Shown here in pieces: positions 11,301-21,599 of a stretch of DNA of 64,000 nucleotides; the first letter of the stretch is position 1, and the number at the start of each line of letters is the position of its first letter. The stretch spans positions 25,658,769-25,722,768 of the forward strand of contig CM037836.1 of NCBI GenBank assembly GCA_021234535.1, given 5' to 3'. Source of the DNA: Stichopus chloronotus (Eukaryota > Echinodermata > Holothuroidea > Aspidochirotida > Stichopodidae). The notes under the pieces are model-generated. The model did not search any database, was not told the origin of the DNA, and saw only the letters and a program-made list of their open reading frames with translations. The position numbers and the translations under genes were made by a program.

Positions 11301-12788
11301 TGAAACACAGTCCAAATTATGAATTAAAAGTTACATTTACAATTGAAATTTTCTTTGCCAAATCACTAATGCTAAATGGCTAGAGAGCAATTAATTTTAC
11401 ATGCACTGGGCCAATTTAACCCAGCTCTGCTCTAGTTCAAACTCTGGACAAAAATATCACGTTCAGAGATATCGGTGGATAAGGCAATTATTTGAAGGTG
11501 GAAATTACACACTCAACTTCACACATGCATGCATATCAAACTTGTGCAATGATGGTACTGACTGGATCAGCAAAGAGAAAGGGTGGAAACATTGACACGC
11601 TCACACAATGCAAGTTACTGTCTCATAGCACTTGCTTACAAAAAAATTTTCATTTTGGACTCTGTGTGATTTACCAGTGGAATCTTGTGTGACAATATTT
11701 TTTTGCAGTGAAGTACTGTACTGCAAGTTATTTCTTTATATATGCTAAAGTGCTATTGAATATATTTGTGTAGTCGGATTTTTGAAGGGAAATTGCAGAC
11801 CTGTCAACGCTCCAAGTTTTAACGGGAGATTCCCAGTTTTTGTACAGGCCCCCCCCCCCCGGGGTCATTTTCTAATCTCCCAGCTTTTTAAGTACATTTG
11901 CGACACTGCAGCCAAAACAGCACAACACTTATTTGAGTAATTGGCCATAACCCAATGTATAGTGTATACTGCACTGAAAATCAGATGGTTGTGTATAAAG
12001 TTTTCAACTGTTGTACCATAGATTAGTATAATTACAGCAACAGCAGGTGGCTTTGTAAGTGAGTCATTACTGTAACTTATGATGGGCTGTGCACACAGAA
12101 AGGCCTACATGAACCTGCAGTGTACATGAAAATAGGCATACATGCGCAACTTGCGCTGTGCATGTGGGTGATAATTCTCTCTGTGGCATTGCTTTTTGTT
12201 GAAAATTACCAACCTCCCTATTTTTTTTTCACTGATCTCCCGATTCTCTTGCTCAGGAAAATGTAAATCTCACTGCTATTTGGTGAGACAGGTTGGCAGA
12301 TCTGAACTGGTATTTGGAAATTTCCTTACCCACAAATTGCTTATCGCAGAACTCGTCTACCTGCTGTAGGCTTATGTTACTTTTTGTTAGGCTAACAGTA
12401 AAGTTAGGACTTACAGTTACACACAACCTAGCCTAAAACTATGGGCCTAAGTAAGTTACGCGTTAAGTTACTAACGTTATTTTCAACTCGGAAACTTTTT
12501 GTGTGTGTATACCTTGCTGTTTTCTGGAAGATACTTGAAATTTGCACCAGTTCCAGCCCCAATCTCCAGTACAACCAGTTCACCACTTTGGCCTTTTGTC
12601 AGTTGTTTGATAGAGGCAAACAAGTCGGACTTCATTTGACCCACTATCTCATTTGTGGCATGGGCAAATTTTGTTAAGAACCATGCCATAAACCTTGGCT
12701 TTAGCCATTTGTATACCACAATGAGTAACCTTAACGAAATTGCAACGACTACAATGAAAACAAACAAATTTTGCAACATGCTTGCCAT
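2091..12788 (-). CDS. METTL7A: METTL7/TMT1A-like thiol S-methyltransferase, three exons, complete
   Basis: Coding exons are 12788-12513, 5988-5770 and 2330-2091 (minus strand), joined by GT-AG introns of 6,524 and 3,439 bp, both in phase 0. The product is 244 residues, the same length as human METTL7A. Seen: an N-terminal hydrophobic segment at about residues 7-26 that would anchor the protein in the ER or lipid droplets; the SAM-binding motif LEIGAGTGANF (74-84); an acidic post-I residue in IALEP just after the first junction; the family motif TYVLCGVENV; FYFLEHV; and a C-terminus PYVRPHLYGHVTK that resembles the PHIYG end of METTL7A. The ATG at 12788 is preferred because the reading frame continues upstream only to a TTG. 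Family members methylate alkyl thiols, including hydrogen sulfide and drug thiols. Orthology to METTL7A versus METTL7B cannot be decided here, so the symbol is a family label. Confidence 0.92.
2760..3113. mobile_element. TTAA-flanked MITE, copy 2 (METTL7-like intron 2)
   Basis: A 346-bp element (2764-3109) lies between TTAA at 2760-2763 and TTAA at 3110-3113, with the same 17-bp terminal inverted repeats as copy 1. The interior is collinear with copy 1 (for example a shared AGATGCATCATTTGAATTTT at 708 and 2907). It sits in intron 2 of the methyltransferase gene. Confidence 0.85.
3114..5769. other. Remainder of METTL7-like intron 2
   Basis: Intronic DNA with scattered TACTGTA/TACAGTA words. 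A 111-codon open frame at 3645-3980 (minus) has no recognisable domain and no supporting neighbour. No repeat boundary was resolved. Confidence 0.45.
5770..5988 (-). CDS. METTL7A: METTL7-like exon 2 (methyltransferase core)
   Basis: This exon encodes 73 residues (VIALEPNEHC to VKRVLKR). The acceptor is ACATACAG|GTG and the donor AGA|GTAAGT. It carries the acidic post-I position, SVDAVIGTYVLC and the REV-RVLR-like helix (KEVKRVLKR) typical of class I methyltransferases in this family. Confidence 0.92.
6607..6805. repeat. Diverged dispersed repeat, copy A (METTL7-like intron 1)
   Basis: This stretch matches 59298-59488 in the same orientation through shared blocks: ATGATTTTGA, ACAGGATTTGT, TTTGGCAGGT and TTTACA-C-TATTG. 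The two are clearly diverged copies of one family. No coding potential was seen. Confidence 0.55.
7530..7735. repeat. Dispersed repeat with C-tract, copy A
   Basis: Shared with 44540-44725 in the same orientation. Common blocks include TTTGTTGG-CATAATTGTC, CCACTTGTGGTAAA, a run of C, and GC-GG-CCTG at the end. It is non-coding and lies in METTL7-like intron 1. Confidence 0.6.
8440..8760 (+). mobile_element. LINE 3'-end remnant
   Basis: One frame reads PKYRTEVFRNSCVYCAGLFI, which resembles the C-terminal signature of Jockey/CR1-type LINE polyproteins (YRT..FRNSF.Y.GA..WNS). It is followed by an A-rich tail, AAATAAATGAAAATGAAATG. The frame is disrupted and the upstream reverse transcriptase is missing, as expected for a 5'-truncated insertion. 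Family assignment is tentative. Confidence 0.5.
9850..10660. repeat. Array of short hairpins (METTL7-like intron 1), split by a MITE
   Basis: A motif close to TAGCATCCATCTGAAGCTGG plus ATGCTGAGT recurs at 10157-10182, 10247-10272, 10343-10368, 10462-10485 and 10545-10570, with a compact palindrome AGCATCCGGATGCT at 10610-10623. Each copy folds as GCATCC...GGATGC. Spacing is roughly 65-120 bp, and the spacers share TTGCAGTGCA-GAGTTT and TCACATTATTCTCTT. A first half-copy lies at 9862-9875, before the MITE at 9901-10124. This is a degenerate tandem repeat whose unit contains a hairpin. Confidence 0.75.
9901..10124. mobile_element. TTAA-flanked MITE, copy 3 (inverted, shortened)
   Basis: A 216-bp relative of copies 1 and 2 in opposite orientation, between TTAA at 9901-9904 and 10121-10124. 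The right end reads AAATGCCCTATTTCTCT. Interior words shared with the reverse of copy 1 include AACCAATGT and ATAGAATGA. It interrupts the hairpin array at what in other array units is GAGTTTAAG, so it inserted after the array formed. Confidence 0.7.
11795..12310. repeat. Foldback repeat (METTL7-like intron 1)
   Basis: The left end CAGACCTGTCAACGCTCC and the right end, read in reverse (CAGATCTGCCAACCTGTCTC), are imperfect inverted repeats. Related ends occur near 6895 (CAGACTTGCCAACTCTCAC) and 7825. A 14-base C tract lies inside. This is probably a decayed non-autonomous DNA element. Confidence 0.45.
12513..12788 (-). CDS. METTL7A: METTL7-like exon 1 (membrane anchor and SAM motif I)
   Basis: This exon encodes residues 1-92, MASMLQNLFVF through LPENSK. 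The donor reads AAG|GTATAC on the minus strand. It contains the hydrophobic anchor and the glycine-rich SAM loop. The ATG lies in frame after a TTG at 12806, and a second in-frame ATG follows three codons later. Confidence 0.9.
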
Positions 12789-13021
12789 TTTACAAACTTC
12801 CGTCAAAGCTCTCCACCAGCAAGTTTTGGCAAAATATTAGCACGACACACAAAGAACCGTTTTATGCACTGTTTCGGCGACGGTGAAGTTGTTGGCTGAC
12901 GAGTGATTAAAATAATGTAACATTTACAGTATAGTGTGCAAAGACAGTAAGATCCAAGACCTGTTTCATACGAAAGTGTACACCGCACAATTGCGCGTAG
13001 CATGCAATGGCGCAGGGTGTC

Positions 13022-13309
13022 CGCCATTTTAGTAAGCAGCTTTGACGGTATGGTATGGCTTATAAAGTACCTTCATACCTCTCCTTGTTATTGGGGAATC
13101 TGGAAAAAATGATAAGGAATCTGAAAAATGATACGCTATGTTTTTTACTTTGGCGATTCGTGCAATTTATTGCCGAAGAGTGAGCTGAACTCTTCTTCCC
13201 CAACGCCATAACGTGGACATCGTATGTACGAAACAGTTCATAACATCACATCACTGATCTACATACCACCACATCAGCGCTGATGTTTAGTTTGCTTACT
13301 AAAATGGTG
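13022..13309. repeat. MITE-like element with 17-bp terminal inverted repeats
   Basis: CGCCATTTTAGTAAGCA at 13022-13038 is matched, with one mismatch, by its reverse complement at 13293-13309. A perfect 16-bp palindrome ACATCAGCGCTGATGT lies just inside the right end (13271-13286). The element lies about 235-520 bp upstream of the methyltransferase ATG, so it may be in or near its promoter. No target duplication was resolved. Confidence 0.5.
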
Positions 13310-13514
13310 GGTGCTTCGCCGAATGACGTACTGTACTACAGCTTTATAAGTAGAGTAACCGGTTTTGCGGAATACAGCGTTATACTGTCTTTGATAGTTT
13401 GTATTTCTGGATTAATACGAAGATATTTGTGGGGTACGACACTTGATAGGTTTTTTAGGGATGTCTAACAGATGTGTTAGGCAAGCCAAATGCCAAATAA
13501 TTCGAGGAACGTCA

Positions 13515-14322
13515 CGGGAAGTGGTAAACTAGAACCCTATCGCAATCGCTCCATATATTAATGACGTGTATGTCAGTTTTAAATATTCATATCATGACGT
13601 CAGAGAGCCCATAGCCCATGGATAACTGAAACTTCGGACTCGTAGTGGGAATAAGAGTGTTGACTTCAGTTGAGTTGGACAGCACGCATATGGCGTATGG
13701 AAGGTGTTGCACATCATTGATTTTGGAGTGAATCATCAAAATTTATCAGGGGATACTACTGTTTATTCATGTAGTGGTACACTATAATTTCAAGAGAGAT
13801 TTAATGTTGTATGCAACTTGCCTTTCCATATTGATTTGAATTTACGTTTCGTCTTTCAGTCGACAAAAATATCATTCACAGGCTCACTATTGTTCCCATA
13901 AAAAATTATTATTTGTAAATTACAAAATAACTTTTAGTCTCATTATTTTCATATTGGCATATTTAGATGGGCCAGGAGATAAAGTCAATCATGCTATCAA
14001 CACGTCATGCAGTAGCAGTGTGGGTGTATTTTCTGAATTGGGACAAAGGCCCATACTCGTTCTGTAATATATACAGGTAGTTTATTAATTAAGTTACGTT
14101 TTCATTGATATGTCTCTATTAAGGACAAAATAGGTTTACCAACCAATAGCAGTATTGATTATTTATCATAAGTCTCACCCTTTGTGTGACATGTATTACT
14201 CTGGGCAGACTTTATGGTAGGGGAGTACACATACCTAATAAGTATGCAAGATAGTTCTTCATCACTTAGTTAAGATCAAACTGTTAAGACAGTTGGATTA
14301 CTTGACATCTTTCTTTAATTTT
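13515..14322 (+). repeat. Long dispersed repeat, copy A of an inverted pair
   Basis: This ~0.8-kb stretch is matched by the reverse complement of 25676-26568. Shared landmarks in order: GGGAAGTG-TAAACTAGAACC, GCATATGG, TCTCATTATTTTCA, AACACGTCATGCAGTAGCAG, CCAATAGCAGTATTGATTAT, TGTGTGACATGTATTACTCT and TTGGATTACTTGACATCTTT. It has no open frame of note. Copy A ends in a T-rich run. Confidence 0.75.
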
Positions 14323-14329
14323 TTTTTTT

Positions 14330-16780
14330 TTGTGTATTTGATCACAGGTTGATCAATTGTTGCATGCACATAAATTTATATTCCCCCTGTTTTGCCTGCA
14401 TGCCCCCCCCCCCCTCCTGGAGAAAAGTGTTGTGCAACCCTCCAAGAAAAAAAGGCATGTCATGCTACTGGGAAATGGTTACTATGTTCCAACTCTAGCT
14501 AGCTGTATAACCAATATGCAATTTCCAGTTGATTAAATATTTTTTTCTAACCCGAGCACCTTATATAGCCCTTCCCCTTCTGTCATTTCTACATGGAAGC
14601 TAAAATGCAATAACATTAAAAACAATATGAATATAAAATACAGGTTATCAAAGGAAAGTCCTCAGTTTATGTGCTTCTTTTGATTTTGATCAGATGTTGC
14701 CTATTGCAGTTGTGTATGTGACACACTAGAGGAAGCTCCCCCTCTTCCGATTGGGAGAGAGTACTCTGTGGGAGGGGGGACATCACATGTCCCCTTTAAA
14801 AAATTTTGGCCTTTTGTACAGGTTCTATGGTGCAAAATTTCCATCTTTTCTCCCTGTATTTGTATTCCGAAATAACATAACTTTTATTGAAAATCGTTTT
14901 CAGGGGACTTGTTCCCTGTGGCTGGTAATAGCCCCCCTGTATCCGTCTCCATCCTTCCCAGATTGCGATTTCCCTTCTTAACCCTACCCATTGGGGTATA
15001 GCTATATACTTTTACAATGAATGAATATTTCATCAAACAAGAGGAAAAGCCAAAATAATCTCTGAAGAAAAAAAAGGAAATTGTGGTGATAAGTTCAACA
15101 TCTAGCATTAAATGTAGCACCATTTTCTATCTAGATCACCCTTCGTAAGCAATTATTTTGCAAAAGGTAGGTGGACACCCCTCTCAGATCCCCCCCCCCC
15201 CCCCCCGACGAGCATCACCCATAAACCAGCCATCGTCAAATCAAGCCTGAATCCATCCCTGTTACGATATTATTTCCAAAATCGTATTAGCCTCAGAACT
15301 TTTGTCCCTAATTTCCAGCAAATAGAATAGGCCAGGCTGCTTCAATGAGCATTCAGGAACAACTAAACAAGTTGGCCGCCCCTGAACTGTTGGCATGTGC
15401 GTGTTTTTTACATAGTATTGTCACGTAGCTATTATATTAGAACGGAAGCTCCCTGGTATATGAGGGCAGCTATATACTGCCTGTATTTGACACAGCCATC
15501 GTGCAGCAAATGAAGCCGCAATTGAAAACTCCTGTGAATGACTATTGAACGACTTGTGACGTACAATGTCGTCACTGCTATTAATATTAAGCGACTGAAG
15601 GCCAGAGGGTTCTAGTTTATCTTTTCGATAAGGAAGCATGCCCCTATTAATTTCCTCATTGACTTACACACTAAATTGCAAAATTAATGTGGCCTCTGAA
15701 GCCTAGGAGAAGTTTTCAACAGGTATAGCTACCACCCTTTAGAAAGCTGACACATTGGCCATTCATAGCTTTTCAATTTTCGTTACCTTGGGTGGTTAGA
15801 TTTTTTGCCAGAGGCCGTCGAAAATAGCATACCTTGTCACTGGGGCAGATCACACATCTCCTCTAATGATACTGCTCCGCCAGCTCAAAGTCCATCCATA
15901 ATTTCTTCAATTGGCACCCTTTTCACACCTTGTATACCTCAACTAGCCTACTTCAATATTCAATCCACAAAAGGAGCCATCTCAAAGGACAGAATGCCAA
16001 AACAGTTATCCAAATGTCTCTGATGGAGACTTTTACCGACACTGGTGAGCAAAATGAACAGGAATCTCCAACTCCTATATAGGATATGCTACCGTAAGAA
16101 AGAAGTGAATTTTTTTTCAAAACATTCAAATGTCACTTTCTGTGATCTTCAAGTAAATGTAAATGCCAATATACTATTTAATTACCATTAAAAATTCTGA
16201 TGCAATGAATATTTCCACATCCAAACTATGCACTGTCCAGTGCACATGTCAAAAAAGTAATTCATTTCTTGAGTGGCACAAGAGCAAGGTGGTACTTCAT
16301 GGGCACTATCAATGTATCCTATCCTCTGGTTAAGGGTTTATTCAGGAGACTTGATAACGATTTTAGCTGCCAAGATTATCTGTGAAGACAGTTTGCAAGA
16401 TCTGGTGACTCTCATCGGTAAAAACGTCTTGTAAGACAGTTTCAGGAAACCAACCCTTTTTGACTGGCTCTGAAAAGTGATCAAACAAGGCTTTTCTAAA
16501 ATCATGAAGAGTTTACATTTCTTCCTGGCAAATGTGAAAAATATTCCAGCATTCTGAAGAATTCAGAGTCTATCTATTGCTTTCCCATAATCATCCAGAA
16601 CAGATATTTGACATCAGAATGTTTTTTATCTAAAGAATTGACTACAGCAGGATTCTTTGTGCAACCCAGCTTAGAGAAACCACAAATGTCTTTGAGCAAT
16701 AATCAGTGGCAGTGAGCCTGGAAGAAGATTTATAAAATGACTGCACAAAGACAGTCTGGAATGTGTACACAGTGGATTAT
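14330..16780. other. Repeat-rich non-coding stretch
   Basis: It contains the dispersed repeat at 15003-15142 and homopolymer C runs at 14403-14415 and 15190-15206, the latter 17 C. Nothing else was recognised; no gene was found. Confidence 0.4.
15003..15142 (+). repeat. Dispersed repeat, copy 1 of 3
   Basis: Shared with 42506-42660 and 42765-42905. Common order: GAATATTTCA or AAAATTTCAT, GAGAG-AAAA, ATATGTTCAA-TTCAAATCTA or AAGTTCAACATCTAGCAT, and GTAGCACCAT-TT-CATCTAG. All three copies are diverged and non-coding. Confidence 0.6.
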
Positions 16781-19700
16781 TACTCTGCGACCTGTACAGG
16801 ACACCAAAAGTATTGGAAAGATAACAAGTATAGTAAAGGTGCATCATAGTCGTTGAACAATTGGGGCTACGAGGACTTTTAATATAGGTTATTGCAGATT
16901 TCTTTTACTTCATTCATCACCTAGAGTCATTACTTAGAAATACAAAGTTTACAAAACAGTATTTTTTATTGAGACCTTTCCTATCAAATAATGATTACAT
17001 GAAATACAGAAACAGATTGATCACATAATGGGAAACTATTCATTTAAAAAACACAAATTGGAACCACGAGAAATTTTTCTTTCTCAAAACAAATATTTTA
17101 TTCTAAAGGCAGATGAATTCGGTCTTAATAAAAACAGAAGCCTCGGAGACTTACATCTTCGAAGCTTCTGTTTTTGTTGAGACCTTTCCTTTCAAATGAT
17201 GATTACATGAAATGTAGAAACAGATTGATCATATAATGGGAAACTATTCATTTAAAAAACACAAATTGAAGCCACAAAAAAATACCTTCCTTCAAGGGGG
17301 CTTGGGTTAGGCGTCTTAATCATATAAACTAAGAAAACGTCTGTAAAAACGTTCAAAGTTGCGAAAATGCAACTTCTAAAATATTTTGTGTTAGCACTTG
17401 CCTGCAATAACGTCTTGTGACATGATTTGGGAATTTATAGAAGGACATGATGATTACAAAATAGCTTACGTCTACGAGGCTTCTGTTTGTAGGACAATAG
17501 TCACATATTGTTCGTGTCGAGTAAGCCCCACCCCCCCCCTTTAACAGGTTTTAGCTAAACGGTCAAATAAAGAAATCTTTAAAAAGAAAAACAACTAATG
17601 AATATTCATCAGAAACTGCTTCTCCTCTCCAAACAAATATTTCATTTTAAAGATAGATGAATTTGGTCTCAATAAAAACAGAAGCCTCGGAGACTTACGT
17701 CTCCGAGGCTTCTGTTTTTATTGAGACCTTTCCTATCAAATGATGGTTACATGAAATATAGAAACGGTTTGATCGTATAATGGGAAACTATTCATTTCAA
17801 AAACACAAAATGGGGCCGTGAAAAAATTTCCTTCGTTTAAAGGGGTGGGGTTTAGTCATCTTGATCATGTCAACTAAGAAAACGTTGATGAAAACGTGTA
17901 AAGTTGCGACATTCACGTTTTATAAAGATTTTGTGTCAGCACTTGCCTGTAATAATGTCTTGTGCCCTGATTTGGAAATTCATAGAAGGAGATGATTACA
18001 AAAGAAATGGTAAAAAAGGGAACAAAATACTGACCTCTTGCAACTAAACTGAAGACTTCATGGTCAGAGTATGGTAACTTGAAAGTGACATCAAAGTCAC
18101 CTCAATTCATCTATATCGTTAGTTCTGGTAATTGGAATTCCTACCAGTAGTGGAAACTTAAATGTGGATTTACAAATCACTTCCTTTAGAAAGAGATGTG
18201 TTTGACTATGTTCAAAATTTTGTCACAGCTAAGGGATTGGGTGGTTGAAGTACGCGACCTCTACAACACACCTTACGTATTGGAAAGCTAACAAACATAA
18301 CTCTAACGTCTTTCCTGTATTGACTGTGCACGATGGTCGTTGAACCTTTGAGCTAGAGGGACTTTTCATAAAGCCTATTGTAGATGTCTTTTCTTTTACT
18401 TCATTCAACACCTAGAATTATTAATCAAATACATAAAGTTTACAGAACAGTATTTGCAGATTTCTGTCCTTTTGAGTTCATTGGTACTAGAAAAGGCCAA
18501 CTTTACTGTGTGCTGCTATTGTGCGCAAGCGTCTATTCATTCTGCCATCCTTTCACAGTCAGTTCACCGTACAACGAGGACAATAGTCACATATTGTTCG
18601 TACCGAGTAAGCCCCACCCCCCCCCCCCCTTTAACAGGTTTTAGCTAAACGGTCAAATGAAAAAAATCCTTAAAAAGAAAAACAACTAATGAATATTCAT
18701 CAGAAACTGCTTCTCCTCTCCAAACAAAACAGACTTACGTCTCCGAGGCTTCTGTTTTTATTGAGACCTTTCCTATCAAATGATGGTTACATGAAATATA
18801 GAAACGGTTTGATCGTATAATGGGAAACTATTCATTTCAAAAACACAAAATGGGGCCGTGAAAAAATTTCCTTCGTTTAACGGGGTAGGGTTTAGCGGTC
18901 TTGATCATGTAAAGTAAGAAAACGTCTCTATAAAAACGTTCAAGGTTGCGTTATGCACCTTTTCAAATATTTTGTGTTAGGACTTGCCTGAAATAACGTC
19001 CTGTGACCTAATTTGGGAATTTATAAAAGGACATCATTAGTACCAAATAAGGGAACAAAACTTTGACCTCTTGCAACAAAAGTTAAGACTTCATGGTCAG
19101 GGTATGGTAACTTGGACGTGACATAAATAGTCACCTCAATCGTCAGCTATAACGTGAGTTGTAATGATTGCAATTCCTACCAGTAGTGAAAACATAATTA
19201 TGGATTTACAAACACTTCGTTTAGAGATGGGTGTGTTAGAATATGTTCAAAATATTGCAAAACCTAGGGGTTGGATGGTTGAGGTACGCGACCTGTACAG
19301 GACACCATACAAATTGACACGCTAACAAGCATAGTAACGGTGCATCATAGTCGTTGAACCTTTTGGGCTACGCGGACTTTTAACAAAGGCTATTGCAGAT
19401 TTCTTTTCTTTTACTTCATTCATTATCCAGAATCATTGCTCAGAATTATAAAGTTTACACAACAGTATTTGTAGTTCTCTGTCCGTTAAAATTCTTTGTT
19501 CCCAGGAGAGACTACCCTTACTGTGTGCAGCTATTGTTCGAAAGCGTCTATTGCTTTTGCCATCCTATAACAATCAGTTCACCATGAAACGAGGACAACA
19601 GTCACCTATTCTTCGTAGCTATTAGCCCCTCCCCCTTAAAAGGGTTTATTATCTAGGATCAATTCAAGGAAAAAAAAACTTTTTGAAGAAAGAATAACTG

Positions 19701-19900
19701 ATGAATATTCATTGCAAACTGCTTCTCTTCTCAAAACAAATGTTTTATTTTAAAGGTAGATGAATTCGGTCTCAATAAAAACAGAAGCCTCGGAGACGTA
19801 ACTCTAAAGGGGTGCGGGTTGGGTGGTTGAAGTACGCGACATGTACAACACCTCATACCGATTTGAAATGTAACAAGTTTATCCTTAACGTCTTAAATGC
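16780..19900. mobile_element. Tandem array of TTAC-separated foldback (MITE-like) elements
   Basis: Repeated units carry a terminal inverted repeat of about 30 bp, starting GTCTCCGAGGCTTCTGTTTT and ending TATTGAGACC. Unit 17155-17694 (540 bp) is flanked by TTAC at 17151-17154 and 17695-17698. Unit 17699-18734 lacks most of its right end. TTAC (18735-18738) precedes unit 18739-19797 (1,059 bp), which is followed by GTAA. A partial unit ends at 17150. Internal blocks recur: CTTTCCTATCAAAT-ATG-TT four times, GTACGCGACCT-TAC several times. The units differ by internal deletions. No transposase frame was seen, so they are non-autonomous. Confidence 0.75.
17665..17728. repeat. Perfect 30-bp hairpin at the junction of two elements
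   Basis: Arms 17665-17694 and 17699-17728 are exact reverse complements separated only by TTAC. They are the right end of one foldback element meeting the left end of the next. A less perfect version of the same junction lies at 17121-17184. Confidence 0.9.
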
Positions 19901-20515
19901 TTAATTTATACTATTGATTGAAAAAAAAATCTTGTGAAATTGAAAGATGGCTACTCGGTGATGGCTACTCGATTCAGTGTAGAAGCATCATACTTACGTT
20001 CATGGAAATAAAAAATTGAATTATTATTACATAATACAAACAGCATATATTACCAAACAAAGTTTGCACCAAGCAACTAAAGTCCCCTTACCACAATAAC
20101 AAATTTCATTTCATGGAGCAACGCTTAATGCGAGCAAGGTACCAAACCTTTACATTAGTACTTAAAAAGTCACTAATCTTCCTAAACAAAAACAGAGGGT
20201 AAACTTATGACTAATTTTGTAAACACAGACGTCTCATGAACAGACTATAAATTGTCTCTCGAGACCACTTCATCAAAACAAATAATAGGCAATCCACAGA
20301 GTTGAAATCCCCGTCGATACCGTTTCCCCATCAATATCGTCTTTTCGCACTTTTAACTCAAATCAAGCCTTTCTATTAAGTGGAATCTGTCTAATCTGAA
20401 CAAATAACCCAGAATTCCCGTTATTTTCTCTGTTCAAGTAAATGTTACTTCTCCTAAATATTTCACGAACCACCGATTGGTAGTCGTTCACTTCTTGTTT
20501 AGTGTTATTAATAAC
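19900..20515. other. AT-rich stretch, no gene seen
   Basis: Sequence between the foldback array and the hammerhead-like motif. Nothing else was recognised. Confidence 0.35.
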
Positions 20516-20542
20516 CTGACGATGGAAGCTGACCTTCCGAAA
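20516..20542 (+). ncRNA. Hammerhead-ribozyme-like core motif 2
   Basis: CTGACGA (20516-20522), one extra T, a five-pair stem GGAAG/CTTCC around CTGAC, then GAAA (20539-20542). This fits CUGANGA-stem II-GAAA except for the unpaired T. Helices I and III and a cleavage triplet were not identified. It may be a decayed ribozyme from a Penelope-like or similar element. Confidence 0.35.
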
Positions 20543-21599
20543 CATGTAGTGTTTGCATTACAATCTTTGTGTACATTGTAAATATATTGACGTTTGCCAT
20601 CAAATCAGTGATGTCATGTTATTATCAGGACTTTTCCTTCGAAGAACACTCCCAATATTGTTTCCAATCATGCTGTACTGTCTCCCAAACAGCATATGAA
20701 TCACATTCAGAAATTATCTTTAGAAGAGCATGATGAATATTCAAACTTATTTAATGATCTGAAGTGCGCCTCAAATTCGACACAAATTCTTGAGTGTGGC
20801 TTAAAATCGCACAAATGTATTCCTAGAAAACCGTTATTCAGTTTCTCCCCTACAAACATGTTAACGTATAAACTCATCCCTTATACAACAGTGAGGAGAG
20901 TACTAACATACACCAGCGCGTGAAAATCACCTTGTTACCAGATATAATATCTCAACTAAAGGCATGGCGGGATAGGTTGAAATCTGTGGGACATTCATGG
21001 AAAATAAAAGATGTGAAAAGTCATGTCGACACCTTGCATTGACAGCAACTGCCACACTGTATTATATGTTGCAGTAATGGTGACCCTTGGCCTTTGACTT
21101 ACGACATCGTCGGTCGGGCGGACATTATATCCTACGCTAGGGCACCTACCTGTCAAGTTCATCCGACTAACCGTCTATAGGAGGAGATGATATACTTAGG
21201 TACATACCGTGCACTCACATAGGTGCGCACACCCATCTGCCGTGGATATCCCTTCCCGCCATCTCACCACAACCGGTAATCTCGATCGTTGTCATTTGTG
21301 TATAGTGAGGTACCTCCTAATGAAACCTTCTAACGCCATTTGGTTTTAGCGGAATGCTTAAGAGGTCACTGTAAGGTGGTCGGTCATTTAAGTGTCATTT
21401 CACTAAGGCAGCAAATTGGAATACAGGGTCTTTCTCCCTATTTATACTACGTATAGGGATAAAAAATAAAGCAAATAAATTCGAACCTGCAATATTATCT
21501 GCGTCCAGAATAATTGTTCATGAACTATTAACGACGATAATTCTCAAAACATTTTGGAAACGTTGAAAGCCCTCATAAACACAATCCATAAACAGTAGT

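Noticed and set aside
13283..13468. 62-codon plus-strand frame with a hydrophobic segment, divergent from the methyltransferase gene
   Set aside because: Its start overlaps the MITE-like terminal repeat, it matches no family, and no convincing splice partner was found.
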